A stretch of 64,000 nucleotides of DNA, from the NCBI RefSeq assembly GCF_000382445.1, contig NZ_KB905472.1, positions 866,611-930,610 on the forward strand, written 5' to 3'. The DNA comes from Phocaeicola massiliensis B84634 = Timone 84634 = DSM 17679 = JCM 13223 (GTDB lineage: Bacteria; Bacteroidota; Bacteroidia; Bacteroidales; Bacteroidaceae). A program made the translations under genes and the position numbers. The notes beneath the pieces were generated by a model. It searched no databases, was not told the DNA's origin, and saw only the letters and a list, made by a program, of their open reading frames with translations. Of this stretch, positions 63,655-64,000 are shown in pieces. The first letter of the stretch is position 1. Each line of letters starts with the position of its first letter.

Positions 63655-63912
63655 ATGTATTTGAATAATTTTTTATCGCAAAATCAGAATAATCGATGGG
63701 GATTTTTCTGTATATTATTATATGGGCTTTTGGTTGGATTTCAAGGATTTGACTTGTGTGACGAAGGGTGGACAATGACGGCTTATCAACAAATTTTTAT
63801 ATGTCCACAAAGTGTAGAATATAATTTCTTATATTATGTTACTCTTTTGGTTGGAGGTTTGTGGGAAAAACTTTTTGGTTGGGGAGGATATTTGTCTTTT
63901 CGTCTTCCTTAA
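63655..63912 (+). pseudogene. 5' fragment of a GT-C-like membrane glycosyltransferase gene
   Basis: 85 codons. Residues 1-82 look native: a first membrane helix (WGFFCILLYGLLVGFQGF), a loop with LCDEGWTMTAYQQIF and a second hydrophobic segment (YNFLYYVTLLVGGLWEKLF). An acidic DE motif in the first outer loop is a mark of GT-C glycosyltransferases. The frame ends abruptly after YLSFRLP, whereas GT-C proteins run to 400 or more residues, so the rest is missing. The DNA after about 63905 changes character and may be another element. Confidence 0.6.
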
Positions 63913-63947
63913 TTCCGCAACATAATTGATAATTATTTTTATAAGTT

Positions 63948-63977
63948 CCTGAGCAACATTTTGTTGCCCAGGTTTTT
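63948..63977 (+). terminator. Stem-loop with T run beyond the truncated gene
   Basis: CCTGAGCAACA pairs with TGTTGCCCAGG (one mismatch) around a 3-base loop, and TTTTT follows. It may be a terminator at the edge of an inserted element. Confidence 0.45.
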
Positions 63978-64000
63978 GCCATGTCAGCGTTTTCACTTAC

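Overview
The window is a large surface-polysaccharide region of a Bacteroidales bacterium, most likely Bacteroides or a close relative. The evidence is a UpxY-type NusG-like antiterminator heading a capsule-like operon, intergenic TAnnTTTG (-7) boxes often with TTTG/TTG near -33 (the Bacteroides sigma-ABfr promoter form), tight ATGA gene overlaps, cytosolic hybrid histidine kinases and Bacteroides-type IS66 and IS4 elements. No tRNA, rRNA or CRISPR array is visible.

Layout: (1) 1-2523, right part of an IS66-family element. (2) 2.7-6.1 kb, an endonuclease/exonuclease/phosphatase-fold protein and a PAS hybrid kinase, divergent from a stand-alone response regulator. (3) 16.2-6.1 kb, minus strand, nine glycosyltransferases behind one well-formed promoter, including five GT4 paralogues, four of them in direct tandem. 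(4) 16.9-17.9 kb, a membrane acyltransferase. (5) 18.0-23.9 kb, plus strand, DUF4422, GT4, a Wzm/Wzt ABC exporter whose ATPase carries a C-terminal sugar-binding type domain, an unrecognised protein and a GT2. (6) 35.5-23.9 kb, minus strand, a long exopolysaccharide operon: response regulator, initiating sugar transferase with a pseudo-receiver domain, outer-membrane-factor-like protein, chain-length/co-polymerase protein, Wzy/WaaL-like protein, four GT2 genes (one with an in-frame stop), a hexapeptide acyltransferase and a second DUF4422. The partner SLBB outer-membrane export protein is divergent at 35.9-38.5 kb. (7) 38.8-43.7 kb, nucleotide-sugar genes: rfbC and rfbA on minus, manC-gmd-fcl on plus (GDP-L-fucose). 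(8) 44.0-57.4 kb, plus strand, visibly more AT-rich: upxY, WecA-like initiator, dTDP-3-amino-3,6-dideoxyhexose genes, GT11 fucosyltransferase, Wzx, Wzy, GT2/GT4 genes and Wzz, a complete Wzy-dependent pathway. (9) 57.6-63.9 kb, a short set of genes (UbiA-type polyprenyl-phosphate transferase, HAD phosphatase, small EamA/SMR-like membrane protein, start of a GT-C-like protein) damaged by an IS4-family element inside ubiA, a second identical IS66 copy, and an abrupt end of the last gene.

Together the genes can initiate at least two glycans on undecaprenyl phosphate, build them with about twenty glycosyltransferases and export them by an ABC route and by Wzx/Wzy-type routes. GDP-fucose is made at 40-44 kb and probably spent by the GT11 enzyme at 48 kb. 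dTDP-glucose made by RfbA feeds the amino-sugar genes at 46-48 kb, but the required RmlB dehydratase is not in the window. The two IS66 copies are direct repeats bracketing almost the whole region.
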